The position numbers and the translations under genes were made by a program. A stretch of 12,866 nt of DNA from an uncultured Rothia sp. (GTDB lineage Bacteria; Actinomycetota; Actinomycetes; Actinomycetales; Micrococcaceae). Below, one piece after another: positions 1 through 5,965 of this stretch. How positions within the stretch are numbered: position 1 is the first letter of the stretch; each line of letters opens with the position of its first letter. The notes under the pieces are model-generated. The model did not search any database, was not told the DNA's origin, and worked only from the letters and a program-made list of their open reading frames with translations. Where the stretch lies: positions 1 through 12,866 of the forward strand of contig NZ_CALJRY010000253.1 of assembly GCF_937976295.1 (NCBI RefSeq), written 5' to 3'.

Positions 1-55
1 AACCCCTGACCCCCTGCATGCCATGCAGGTGCGCTACCAGCTGCGCCATATCCCC
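1..55 (-). tRNA. tRNA-Ala (anticodon GGC), 3' end cut off by the window edge
   Basis: Reading the minus strand from 55 downwards gives an acceptor strand GGGGATA, a D arm with a GCGC/GCGC stem, and an anticodon stem CCTGC/GCAGG. The 7-base loop ATGGCAT places GGC at positions 34-36, which decodes the alanine codon GCC. The variable region and the start of the T arm (AGGGGTT) follow, and the window then ends, so about 55 of roughly 76 bases are visible. The 3' acceptor strand and any encoded CCA cannot be seen. A tRNA-Ala downstream of rsfS is a familiar arrangement in Micrococcaceae-type genomes. Confidence 0.93.
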
Positions 56-91
56 ATATTCTGTTAGTGACCTCAACGAGGCAACATGAAT

Positions 92-121
92 ATATTACAC
101 ACACCACGGACAACGATGCAA
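92..121 (-). promoter_or_regulatory. Possible promoter of the tRNA-Ala gene
   Basis: On the minus strand a TTGCAT hexamer (116-121) is followed after 18 bp by TAATAT (92-97), which fits the actinobacterial -10 pattern TANNNT. Transcription would start around 85, about 30 nt before the mature tRNA 5' end at 55. The -35 match is partial. The location between the rsfS terminator and the tRNA supports it. Confidence 0.4.
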
Positions 122-153
122 ACCAGCGCACACAAAAATCTAAAAAAGTTCCG

Positions 154-216
154 GGGCAACCGGGCAGGCAGAAAGGGCAATCAGGTCATCAGAAAGGGCA
201 ACCGGGCGGGCAGAAA
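154..216. repeat. Three tandem 21-bp repeats
   Basis: Three head-to-tail 21-bp units lie at 154-174, 175-195 and 196-216. Each starts GGGCAA and ends CAGAAA. Units 1 and 3 differ at one base; unit 2 diverges in the middle. They lie between the rsfS terminator and the tRNA promoter. In one plus-strand frame they would encode a seven-residue repeat (GQPGRQK, GQSGHQK, GQPGGQK), but that frame has no clear ribosome binding site. I treat this as non-coding repeat DNA. Confidence 0.85.
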
Positions 217-230
217 CACCCTCGACATAC

Positions 231-283
231 GCAGAAAAGGGGCGGACCCCGCGGCACCATACAGCACCAACAGGGCCCACCCC
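231..283 (-). terminator. Intrinsic terminator after rsfS
   Basis: On the minus strand the arm 283-273 (GGGGTGGGCCC) pairs with 250-239 (GGGGTCCGCCCC), with two G-T wobbles and a small bulge. TTTTCTGC follows at 238-231. It starts 27 nt past the rsfS stop and would separate the nadD-rsfS group from the tRNA gene. Confidence 0.7.
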
Positions 284-309
284 TCATCAGCTAAAAATCA
301 AGCGGAAGC

Positions 310-747
310 CTACGCCTCATCCTGAGCGGGAATGATGCGTGCAGCATCTTCCTCAGTCTCACCCTCGATGTCGAAGGGAGCCTCGTTCTCAACACCCAGC
401 TCAATACGCGGAGCCTCAGCCCACAGACGATCCAGAGCGTAGAACTCGCGGTCCTCCTCATGCTGAACGTGCACGACAATATCGCCGAAGTCCAGCAGAA
501 TCCAACGGCCCGAGGCGCGACCCTCACGGCGAACCGGCTTCAAGTCAGCCTGCTCACGCAGAGCGTCCTCAACCTCATCCGCAACAGCGTTCACGAGGCG
601 CTCATTGTGGGCAGAAACCACCAGGAAGCCATCAATCAGACCCATCGCGTCGGATGCATCCACAGCGAACAGGTTCGTTCCCTGCTTCTCTTCCGCAGCG
701 CGGGCGGCAATGCGCAGAGCCTCAACCGAGGACTGTGCAGCAGTCAT
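310..747 (-). CDS. rsfS: Ribosome silencing factor RsfS
   Basis: RsfS (DUF143/Iojap family) binds ribosomal protein L14 on the 50S subunit and blocks joining with 30S, lowering translation when nutrients are scarce. The 145-residue product has the family core at about residues 7-118. It includes the segments GTNLFAVDAS, DGFLVVSAHNERLV, the glycine/tryptophan stretch EGRASGRWILLDFGDIVVHV and the end EEDREFYALDRLWAEAP. An acidic tail of about 25 residues (119-145) goes beyond the usual core. I chose the ATG at 747 because AAGGAAGG lies just upstream in the mRNA. An in-frame start at 810 would add 21 unconserved residues. It is the last gene of the nadD group, 66 nt after the preceding gene, and a terminator follows. 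Confidence 0.93.
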   Translation of the reverse strand: MTAAQSSVEALRIAARAAEEKQGTNLFAVDASDAMGLIDGFLVVSAHNERLVNAVADEVEDALREQADLKPVRREGRASGRWILLDFGDIVVHVQHEEDREFYALDRLWAEAPRIELGVENEAPFDIEGETEEDAARIIPAQDEA

Positions 748-813
748 ATTTTCCTTCCTTGCCGGCAGAACACCCACCGGCAGCACCCGCAACAGGGGTG
801 CATTGTTCACGGC

Positions 814-1860
814 CTACTTAGGGCCAAAAACCATAATCAGACCGACAACGACCAGGGCGAGCAACAACACGATCCACAGCCACGCCAGGGAGGTCTTCTG
901 CGCAGGCTGCAGAACCTCTTCAGCCTTCTCAACAGAGCTCTTGGAAGCAGAGTCTTCCCCAGCCTCCTTCGAAGCCTCAGCAGAAGCAACCGCTGCGGAC
1001 TTCGACTCAGCCGACTGAGACTCCTCCTCAGAGTCCTCTTCGGACTCTTCAGCGGTCTCCTCGACCAGCGCCTCTTCGGGATCCTGACGATCCACCATGC
1101 GCTGCAGCAGCTCCTCAACCTCATCCGGGCTCAGAGCAACGGTCGGGTCGCCGTCCACCGAATCTACGGTATCCCCAGCGGAGGCGCTATCCAGCACGCT
1201 CAGGTCAAGACCCTGCGCGTTCACCGCGCTCACGCGGGTGGGCAACTCGTCAGCAGACTCTTCAACCTCAGCAACCTCAACGGTCTCTTCCTCAACGGAA
1301 GCGACCTCGGTCTGCTCAGCCTCAATGTCAGAGCTGTCCAGCTCCTCAACCTTCGGCTCATCGCGCACCAGGTACTGGTGCAGCTCGGGTTCCGGCTTCT
1401 CCTCCTTGACCACGGCAATAACCGGGATCGAAGAAGTCATCGGGTTATCCACCGCGGAGGGGCTGGTCGCATCCACACGGTTCTTCGCGATCTCTTCGGG
1501 GCGCAGAACACGCAGGCTACTGGTCAGCGGAGCAGGCTCGTGCAGCTTCTCCTCATCGTTCGCCTCAGTGTCAATCTTGCCCTGAGCCGCCAGCGCTGCA
1601 AAACGACGCTGAACAGCCAGAACCTGCGGGTCAATAGCGTCCGCATGAACAACGGAGCCCATATTCTCAACAGGCTTCGCGGGCTCACCGCGACGGTTCG
1701 CACGCAGGTACTCGGCAACTTCTTCACGGTAGCGGGCAAGACGGCGCGGACCCATCACCTTAGTAGGCGGCGGCACCTCAATGCCGTCCTCGGTCACGTA
1801 CGTCTCGTAGAGGTACGCTTCGTCCTCGCTATAGGGCTTCGAACCCGTAGCTTCACTCAT
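814..1860 (-). CDS. Uncharacterised acidic protein with a single C-terminal membrane anchor
   Basis: I do not recognise a characterised family. The 348-residue product has no signal peptide. Residues 1-60 look folded and relatively conserved (EDEAYLYETYVTEDGIEVPP, then a basic patch PRRLARYREEVAEYLRANRR). A long low-complexity region rich in Glu, Ser, Ala and Val (about 150-320) follows. One hydrophobic helix at about 324-345 ends in FGPK, leaving almost nothing on the far side. This is a tail-anchored layout, predicting a cytoplasmic domain held at the membrane. The ATG at 1860 lies inside the 3' end of nadD (8-bp overlap) with GAGGG upstream, so translation is probably coupled to nadD. rsfS follows 66 nt later. 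The context suggests co-expression with NAD synthesis and ribosome control, but no function can be read from the sequence. Confidence 0.85.
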   Translation of the reverse strand: MSEATGSKPYSEDEAYLYETYVTEDGIEVPPPTKVMGPRRLARYREEVAEYLRANRRGEPAKPVENMGSVVHADAIDPQVLAVQRRFAALAAQGKIDTEANDEEKLHEPAPLTSSLRVLRPEEIAKNRVDATSPSAVDNPMTSSIPVIAVVKEEKPEPELHQYLVRDEPKVEELDSSDIEAEQTEVASVEEETVEVAEVEESADELPTRVSAVNAQGLDLSVLDSASAGDTVDSVDGDPTVALSPDEVEELLQRMVDRQDPEEALVEETAEESEEDSEEESQSAESKSAAVASAEASKEAGEDSASKSSVEKAEEVLQPAQKTSLAWLWIVLLLALVVVGLIMVFGPK

Positions 1861-2602
1861 GTGTTCCCTCATTATTCGTCGATTGGGGTGCCTGCCCAGA
1901 CTCATCCTTCACGCGGGGCAAGCCGTCACGGTACGCCGTCAAGGCGTCCTTCTTGTACAGGCCGTACTTAGCGATGTACTGCACCACACCATCCGGCACC
2001 AGGTACCAGATGGGGGCGCCTTCAGCTGCGCGGCGACGAATATCGGTCGAAGAAATCGCCATCGCAGGAATCTTCAGGGTCGTAATATGACGACCCTCAG
2101 CCATCGGCGGATCCAGCTCATGATCGGGGCGGGTCACGCCCACAAAAGTCGCCAAATCCCACAGCTTATGGGCATTGCGCCAGGTCATAATCTGGCTGAT
2201 CGCGTCCGCACCGGTAATGAAGAACAGGTCAGCATCCGGGCGCAGGGCGCGCAGCTCGTTAAGCGTATCAAAGGTGTAGGTGGCGCCGCCACGGTCAATA
2301 TCAATACGGCTCACCGTAAAACGCGGGTTCGACGCGGTCGCAATCACCGTCATCAGGTAGCGATGCTCAGCGTCACTCACGTGCCGCTCCCCCACCTTCT
2401 GCCAGGGCTGACCGGTCGGAACAAACACAACCTCGTCCAGGTCGAACACGGCGGCAACCTCACTAGCTGCCACCAGGTGTCCGTGGTGAATCGGGTCGAA
2501 AGTTCCACCCATCACGCCCAGACGCACCCGACCGGGAATGCGCGGGGGAATCGACTCGGTGCTCGGAGCACCAAAATCAAGGTGAACAGGCTGGTCAGTC
2601 AC
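1853..2602 (-). CDS. nadD: Nicotinate-nucleotide adenylyltransferase NadD
   Basis: NadD joins nicotinate mononucleotide and ATP to give deamido-NAD, the shared step of de novo and salvage NAD synthesis in the cytoplasm. The nucleotidyltransferase signature GGTFDPIHHGH is at residues 32-42. ATP-binding ISSTDIRRR is at 183-191, and the typical end WYLVPDGVVQYIAKYGLY is at about 199-216. A 30-residue tail follows that the enzyme does not normally need. The start is uncertain. I prefer the GTG at 2602, which has AAGGA 8 nt upstream (249 residues); a GTG at 2638 is also in frame but has no ribosome binding site. The stop overlaps the start of the next gene (ATGAGTGA arrangement). The obg terminator lies upstream, so nadD should have its own promoter. 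Confidence 0.93.
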   Translation of the reverse strand: MTDQPVHLDFGAPSTESIPPRIPGRVRLGVMGGTFDPIHHGHLVAASEVAAVFDLDEVVFVPTGQPWQKVGERHVSDAEHRYLMTVIATASNPRFTVSRIDIDRGGATYTFDTLNELRALRPDADLFFITGADAISQIMTWRNAHKLWDLATFVGVTRPDHELDPPMAEGRHITTLKIPAMAISSTDIRRRAAEGAPIWYLVPDGVVQYIAKYGLYKKDALTAYRDGLPRVKDESGQAPQSTNNEGTHE

Positions 2603-2898
2603 AAATGCCGTCCTTGCTGGGGACAGAGACCGCGCCACGGCAGCTTAAGAAGCCACCACAGGTACGGATGCGGGCAGGTACACAGAAGGTACGCAACACC
2701 AAAAACGGTGCCCTCGTACATTCCCCTCTATGCTACCTGCTTACGGTCAAAAACACCGAAATGACGGGGGTGAGCTAAGCCGCCAGTGGAATACCCAGCC
2801 AGCACGCCCGACCACAGGCTTACTCGCATAATTGCCCGCATAATCGCCCGTATGTTCCGACGCACACATCCGGCGTAAGAGGCAATCGCAACCGCCAC
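2603..2898. other. Non-coding gap upstream of nadD
   Basis: With the repeats and terminator to its right, this fills the roughly 420 bp between obg and nadD. A minus-strand TTGACC (2750-2745) resembles a -35 box, but no -10 box sits at proper spacing; TAGCAT nearby is only 9 bp away. A 12-bp direct repeat is at 2825-2848 (CGCATAATTGCC then CGCATAATCGCC, 11 of 12 identical). A hydrophobic 72-codon minus-strand frame (2946-2728) has no ribosome binding site and begins inside the terminator, so I do not call it a gene. The nadD promoter must lie here but I cannot place it. Confidence 0.5.
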
Positions 2899-2936
2899 CG
2901 CAGAGAATACAAGAAGGCGCAGAGCATACAAGAAAG
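2899..2936. repeat. Tandem 19-bp duplication next to the obg terminator
   Basis: Two head-to-tail 19-bp units, at 2899-2917 and 2918-2936, match at 17 of 19 positions; both begin CGCAGAG and contain ATACAAGAA. The right-hand unit abuts the terminator hairpin and supplies its T-rich tail on the minus strand, so the duplication copies that tail sequence. Confidence 0.85.
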
Positions 2937-2969
2937 CGCCGCGCACCGGAGCAAACCCCGGTGCGCGGC
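2925..2969 (-). terminator. Intrinsic terminator after obg
   Basis: A perfect 12-bp inverted repeat has arms at 2938-2949 (GCCGCGCACCGG) and 2958-2969 (CCGGTGCGCGGC) with an 8-nt loop. Read on the minus strand the stem is followed by GCTTTCTTGT, a modest T tract. It begins 52 nt after the obg stop and should end the rplU-rpmA-obg transcript. Confidence 0.8.
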
Positions 2970-3021
2970 ACCATTCATCGTCTGCACAACAGCTGTCTGG
3001 GCAACAGCCAACGCTTAGCTA

Positions 3022-4629
3022 TTAGTCGTCGACGTTCGGCATGTCGATATTCTCGTCGACCTTGCCTTCCTTCAACTTCTTGCGGTACTCAACCGACTCG
3101 GTCCACACGCCTGCAACACGCTCAGACTCCAGCTCGGCACGAGCCTCCGCCTTCGCGTCCATACGCTCCTTGTACTCCACACGCTTCTGCGCACGAGTCG
3201 GGCGAATAATCTCTTCCAGACGAGCGTCCGTACCACGCGGGGAGGACAGCAGCTCAGCGCCACCGACCATGGTCGGCTCCCAATCGAAGATCACCGAGTT
3301 GTCATTCTCACCAATCACCACGGCGTCACCGGCACGAGCACCAGCCTTGAACAGCTCATCCTCAACACCCAGGCGCGCCAGGCGGTCCGCCAGGTAGCCG
3401 ACAGCCTCATCATTATTGAAGTCAGTCTGCTGAATCCAACGCTCAGGCTTCTCACCAATCACGCGGAACAGCGGCTCAAGGTTACGCTCCTCGCGGCGAA
3501 TAATGAACTCCTGCTTCTTCTTACCGCGGAAGCCCTTCGGGCGAACCACAGGAGCCTCAACAACCACGCGCTCCGCTTCCTTCTCGGCAGCGGCACGAGC
3601 GGCGCGGTCCTCCTCCACGAGCTTTGCCATCGCAAAGATCAGGGACTTCAAACCCTCATGGGAAGCAGTCGAAATCTCGAAGACCTTAAAGCCCATCTCC
3701 TCAAACTCGGGGCGAACAAACTCAGCCAGCTCACGAGCCTCAGGAACGTCAATCTTATTGAGCACCACAATCTGCGGACGCTCATGCAGCGGCACGGTCA
3801 CACCCGCAGTCGGGTCAACCTCATAGTTTTCCAGCTCGCCGCGAATCACCTCAAAGTCACTAATCGGGTCGCGGCCCGGCTCCAAAGTAGCGCAGTCAAT
3901 CACGTGCACCAGAGCCGAAGAACGCTCCACATGGCGCAGGAAACGGTGACCCAGACCGCGGCCCTCCGAAGCGCCCTCAATCAGACCCGGAACATCCGCC
4001 ACGGTGTAGCGAACATCGCCCGCCTGCACCACACCCAGGTTCGGGATCAAAGTAGTGAACGGGTAGTCAGCAATCTTCGGACGCGCCGCAGAAATCGCAG
4101 CAATCAACGAAGACTTACCCGCCGAGGGGTAACCCACCAGAGCCACATCCGCAATGGACTTGAGCTCCAGAACAATATCAGCCTCTTCACCGGGGGTGCC
4201 CAACAGAGCAAAACCGGGAGCCTTACGCTTAGCCGAAGCCAACGCAGCATTACCCAGACCGCCCATACCGCCACGGGCAGCAACATACTCGTCGCCCACA
4301 CGCAGCAGGTCAGCCAAAACATTACCCTCGCGGTCCTTCACCACAGTACCCTGCGGCACGGTCAGAACCAGGTCCTCACCGTTAAAGCCGTGGTGCATAT
4401 CGCCACGACCAATATCGCCATTCGGGGCGTGCTGATGCGGGCTGTGGTGGTACTCCAGCAGGGTCGTGGTCTGGTTATCCACGCGCAGAATCACCGCGCC
4501 ACCATTACCACCGTTACCGCCGTTAGGGCCGCCCAGGGGCTTAAACTTTTCACGTCGCACGGAGACGCAGCCGTTACCTCCGCGACCGCCAGATACATGC
4601 AAGACCACGCGGTCCACGAATTCTGCCAC
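3022..4629 (-). CDS. obg: Ribosome-associated GTPase Obg (CgtA)
   Basis: Obg is an essential GTPase that binds the 50S subunit, helps its late assembly and links growth to the stringent response. The 535-residue protein shows all three domains. The glycine-rich Obg fold is at 1-159 (repeats such as GGRGGNG and GGPNGGNGGNGG). The G domain is at about 160-340, with Walker A GYPSAGKSS (166-174), switch I TT (192-193), DVPGL (212-216), NKID (291-294) and STA (320-322). The OCT domain is at about 384-455, ending VIFDWEPTM. A charged tail of about 80 residues follows. The start is a GTG at 4629 with AAGGAGA a few bases upstream; the conserved N-terminus AEFVDRVVLHV fits it. It is third in the group after rplU and rpmA, the order found across bacteria, and a terminator follows. 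Confidence 0.97.
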   Translation of the reverse strand: MAEFVDRVVLHVSGGRGGNGCVSVRREKFKPLGGPNGGNGGNGGAVILRVDNQTTTLLEYHHSPHQHAPNGDIGRGDMHHGFNGEDLVLTVPQGTVVKDREGNVLADLLRVGDEYVAARGGMGGLGNAALASAKRKAPGFALLGTPGEEADIVLELKSIADVALVGYPSAGKSSLIAAISAARPKIADYPFTTLIPNLGVVQAGDVRYTVADVPGLIEGASEGRGLGHRFLRHVERSSALVHVIDCATLEPGRDPISDFEVIRGELENYEVDPTAGVTVPLHERPQIVVLNKIDVPEARELAEFVRPEFEEMGFKVFEISTASHEGLKSLIFAMAKLVEEDRAARAAAEKEAERVVVEAPVVRPKGFRGKKKQEFIIRREERNLEPLFRVIGEKPERWIQQTDFNNDEAVGYLADRLARLGVEDELFKAGARAGDAVVIGENDNSVIFDWEPTMVGGAELLSSPRGTDARLEEIIRPTRAQKRVEYKERMDAKAEARAELESERVAGVWTESVEYRKKLKEGKVDENIDMPNVDD

Positions 4630-4781
4630 GGGTTCTCCTTATCTTGGAAAATCTTCACTTCGCCACCGCACGGCACACACCAATCATGCTGCGGATGCGG
4701 CGGCAGGCGCGACCGGGTTGGGGTGCGCCTCATCGTGGAGCCCAGCACAGGCGGGCCTCCACGGCATTCGAGGTCATAGCG

Positions 4782-4811
4782 AGAGGGGGTAGACTAACGC
4801 CTACCCCCTCT
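4782..4811 (-). terminator. Perfect hairpin between rpmA and obg, possible attenuator or terminator
   Basis: An 11-bp perfect inverted repeat has arms at 4782-4792 (AGAGGGGGTAG) and 4801-4811 (CTACCCCCTCT) with an 8-nt loop. It starts 17 nt after the rpmA stop. Neither strand has a T tract after it (CGCTATGACC on the minus strand). It may be a stem-only terminator that reduces read-through to obg, or an RNA-stabilising or processing hairpin. Confidence 0.55.
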
Positions 4812-4827
4812 GCCCTAGCGGTGAGTA

Positions 4828-5085
4828 TTACTCAGCTGCTGCCAGGATGTTAACGACCTTGCGGCCCTTGCGGGTACCGAATTCGACGGTGCCTGCTGCC
4901 AGAGCGAACAGGGTGTCGTCGCCACCGCGGCCAACGTTCAGGCCGGGGTGGAAGTGGGTGCCGCGCTGGCGAACGAGAATCTCGCCTGCGTTGACGGACT
5001 GGCCGCCGTAGCGCTTAACACCGAGGTACTGGGGGTTCGAGTCACGGCCGTTACGGGTGGAGCTTGCGCCCTTCTTGTGTGCCAT
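4828..5085 (-). CDS. rpmA: 50S ribosomal protein L27
   Basis: L27 reaches the peptidyl-transferase centre of the 50S subunit and helps position the tRNA ends. The 85-residue product starts MAHKKGASSTRNGRDSN and contains QYLGVKRYGGQSVNAGEILV and RQRGTHFHPGLNVGRGGDDT, which cover nearly the whole family. The mature N-terminus begins right after Met, so the N-terminal extension cleaved by Prp in Firmicutes is absent. The ATG has TAGGA 8 nt upstream. It lies 40 nt after rplU in the conserved L21-L27 pair. Confidence 0.98.
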   Translation of the reverse strand: MAHKKGASSTRNGRDSNPQYLGVKRYGGQSVNAGEILVRQRGTHFHPGLNVGRGGDDTLFALAAGTVEFGTRKGRKVVNILAAAE

Positions 5086-5125
5086 TCTGTATTCCTACCT
5101 TAGGGTTGAATTCCGGTCGTTTCGA

Positions 5126-5437
5126 TTACGCGTTGATAGCGGTAATCTTGACGGTGGTCAGCTCGGCGCGGAAGCCCTGACGCTTCTTGTAACCGGTCTT
5201 GTTCTTGTACTTCTGAATAACGATCTTCGGACCGCGCAGGTCCTCAACCTTCTCAGCAACAACCTTGGCGGAAGCCAGGGACTTTGCGTCAGCGGTGACC
5301 TTGTCACCGTCGACGAGCAGCAGCACGGGCAGCTCGATGGTGCTGCCGGGCTCGCCTGCAACACGGTCAAGGGTAACGAGGTCGCCTACGGAAACCTTCT
5401 CCTGGCGGCCGCCAGCGCGTACAATCGCGTATGCCAC
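5126..5437 (-). CDS. rplU: 50S ribosomal protein L21
   Basis: L21 binds 23S rRNA domain I early in 50S assembly. The product begins VAYAIVRAGGRQEKVSVGD and ends GYKKRQGFRAELTTVKITAI plus two residues, all typical of bacterial L21. I chose the GTG at 5437, giving 103 residues, the usual family length. An in-frame TTG at 5461 would add eight unconserved residues. The likely ribosome binding site AAGTGAG overlaps the stop of a short upstream frame (5505-5446), which suggests coupling. It is the first gene of the rplU-rpmA-obg group. Confidence 0.96.
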   Translation of the reverse strand: MAYAIVRAGGRQEKVSVGDLVTLDRVAGEPGSTIELPVLLLVDGDKVTADAKSLASAKVVAEKVEDLRGPKIVIQKYKNKTGYKKRQGFRAELTTVKITAINA

Positions 5438-5445
5438 TATGGGAC

Positions 5446-5505
5446 TCACTTTTCTCGACAACTTGCTTCTTGAATCTCACACGAATGAGCAGCCTGCGCT
5501 TTCAT
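5446..5505 (-). CDS. Possible 19-codon leader peptide upstream of rplU
   Basis: An ATG at 5505 has GGAGGG 9 nt upstream, a stronger ribosome binding site than rplU itself has. The frame runs 19 codons (MKAQAAHSCEIQEASCREK) to a TGA at 5448-5446, 8 nt before the rplU GTG. The stop sits inside the sequence serving as the rplU ribosome binding site, so ribosomes ending here would be placed to restart on rplU. I know of no family match, and expression is inferred only from the site and spacing. Confidence 0.4.
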   Translation of the reverse strand: MKAQAAHSCEIQEASCREK

Positions 5506-5735
5506 TGCTGTGCGCCCTCCCCCGCCAATCAAATGACCGCGAACAAGGAGGAACGGCCCGTGCGTTCCGACGGGATTGCCCGCCGAAGCCAACACGCGAG
5601 GCTCACCGGTGGTGTCTCTCTCCCGCACGTTCCAAACTCAGCCGAATGCTCGACCGCGCCGAAGACGATGCGGGTGGGAGCGGTGTCTCCCGCTGGCCCT
5701 GCGTCGATAGGGCTTCACTGAGATAAACACCAGTC
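5506..5735 (-). promoter_or_regulatory. Structured leader region of the rplU-rpmA-obg transcript
   Basis: The predicted transcript holds several self-complementary parts. GGAACG (5568-5563) pairs with CGTTCC (5555-5550) around a 7-nt loop. The motif GAGACACC occurs twice (about 5688-5681 and 5616-5609), and GGTG with TCTC near 5730-5719 could pair with either copy. TCCTCCTT (5552-5545) is complementary to the GGAGGG site at 5520-5515 that precedes the leader frame, so it could mask that site. Ribosomal protein leaders are often self-regulated, but I do not recognise a named motif here. Confidence 0.4.
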
Positions 5736-5739
5736 CTTA

Positions 5740-5769
5740 AGGATACGGCATGATCTACGCGCCGCGCAA
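5740..5769 (-). promoter_or_regulatory. Possible promoter of rplU-rpmA-obg
   Basis: On the minus strand TTGCGC (5769-5764) is followed after 18 bp by TATCCT (5745-5740), matching TANNNT. A start near 5733 would give a leader of about 295 nt. The -35 matches consensus at only three positions; the AT-rich stretch just upstream (AAAATTATCTATTG) may add to activity or hold another start. Confidence 0.3.
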
Positions 5770-5865
5770 TAGATAATTTTGCGGAACGCTCGAAGTCGGC
5801 ACGTGATGCTCCTCTAATACTGCACCGCACTCTTAATAGCGCCTTTAAAATGACGCAGCACACGC

Positions 5866-5918
5866 ACAGAAAAAAATAGCCTCGGTAGGGAAGTTCCGGC
5901 TCGCCCTACCGAGGCTAT
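5866..5918 (-). terminator. Intrinsic terminator after rne
   Basis: A perfect 15-bp inverted repeat has arms at 5876-5890 (ATAGCCTCGGTAGGG) and 5904-5918 (CCCTACCGAGGCTAT) with a 13-nt loop. On the minus strand TTTTTTCTG follows. It starts 48 nt after the rne stop and is the clearest terminator in the window. Confidence 0.93.
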
Positions 5919-5965
5919 CTCATATACAACACACCATCGGATGTCCGATGATCGGAAGCTAAAGA

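Noticed and set aside
67..294. A plus-strand 75-codon frame with a seven-residue repeat (GQPGRQK type)
   Set aside because: There is no clear ribosome binding site, it overlaps the tRNA promoter and the rsfS terminator, and the repeat is explained by the 21-bp DNA array.
460..1971. A plus-strand frame of 503 codons opposite rsfS, the acidic protein gene and part of nadD
   Set aside because: It is antisense to three supported genes and has no recognisable domain; it reflects codon bias.
2728..2946. A minus-strand 72-codon frame with a hydrophobic N-terminal stretch
   Set aside because: It starts with GTG inside the obg terminator hairpin, has no ribosome binding site and includes the 19-bp and 12-bp repeats.
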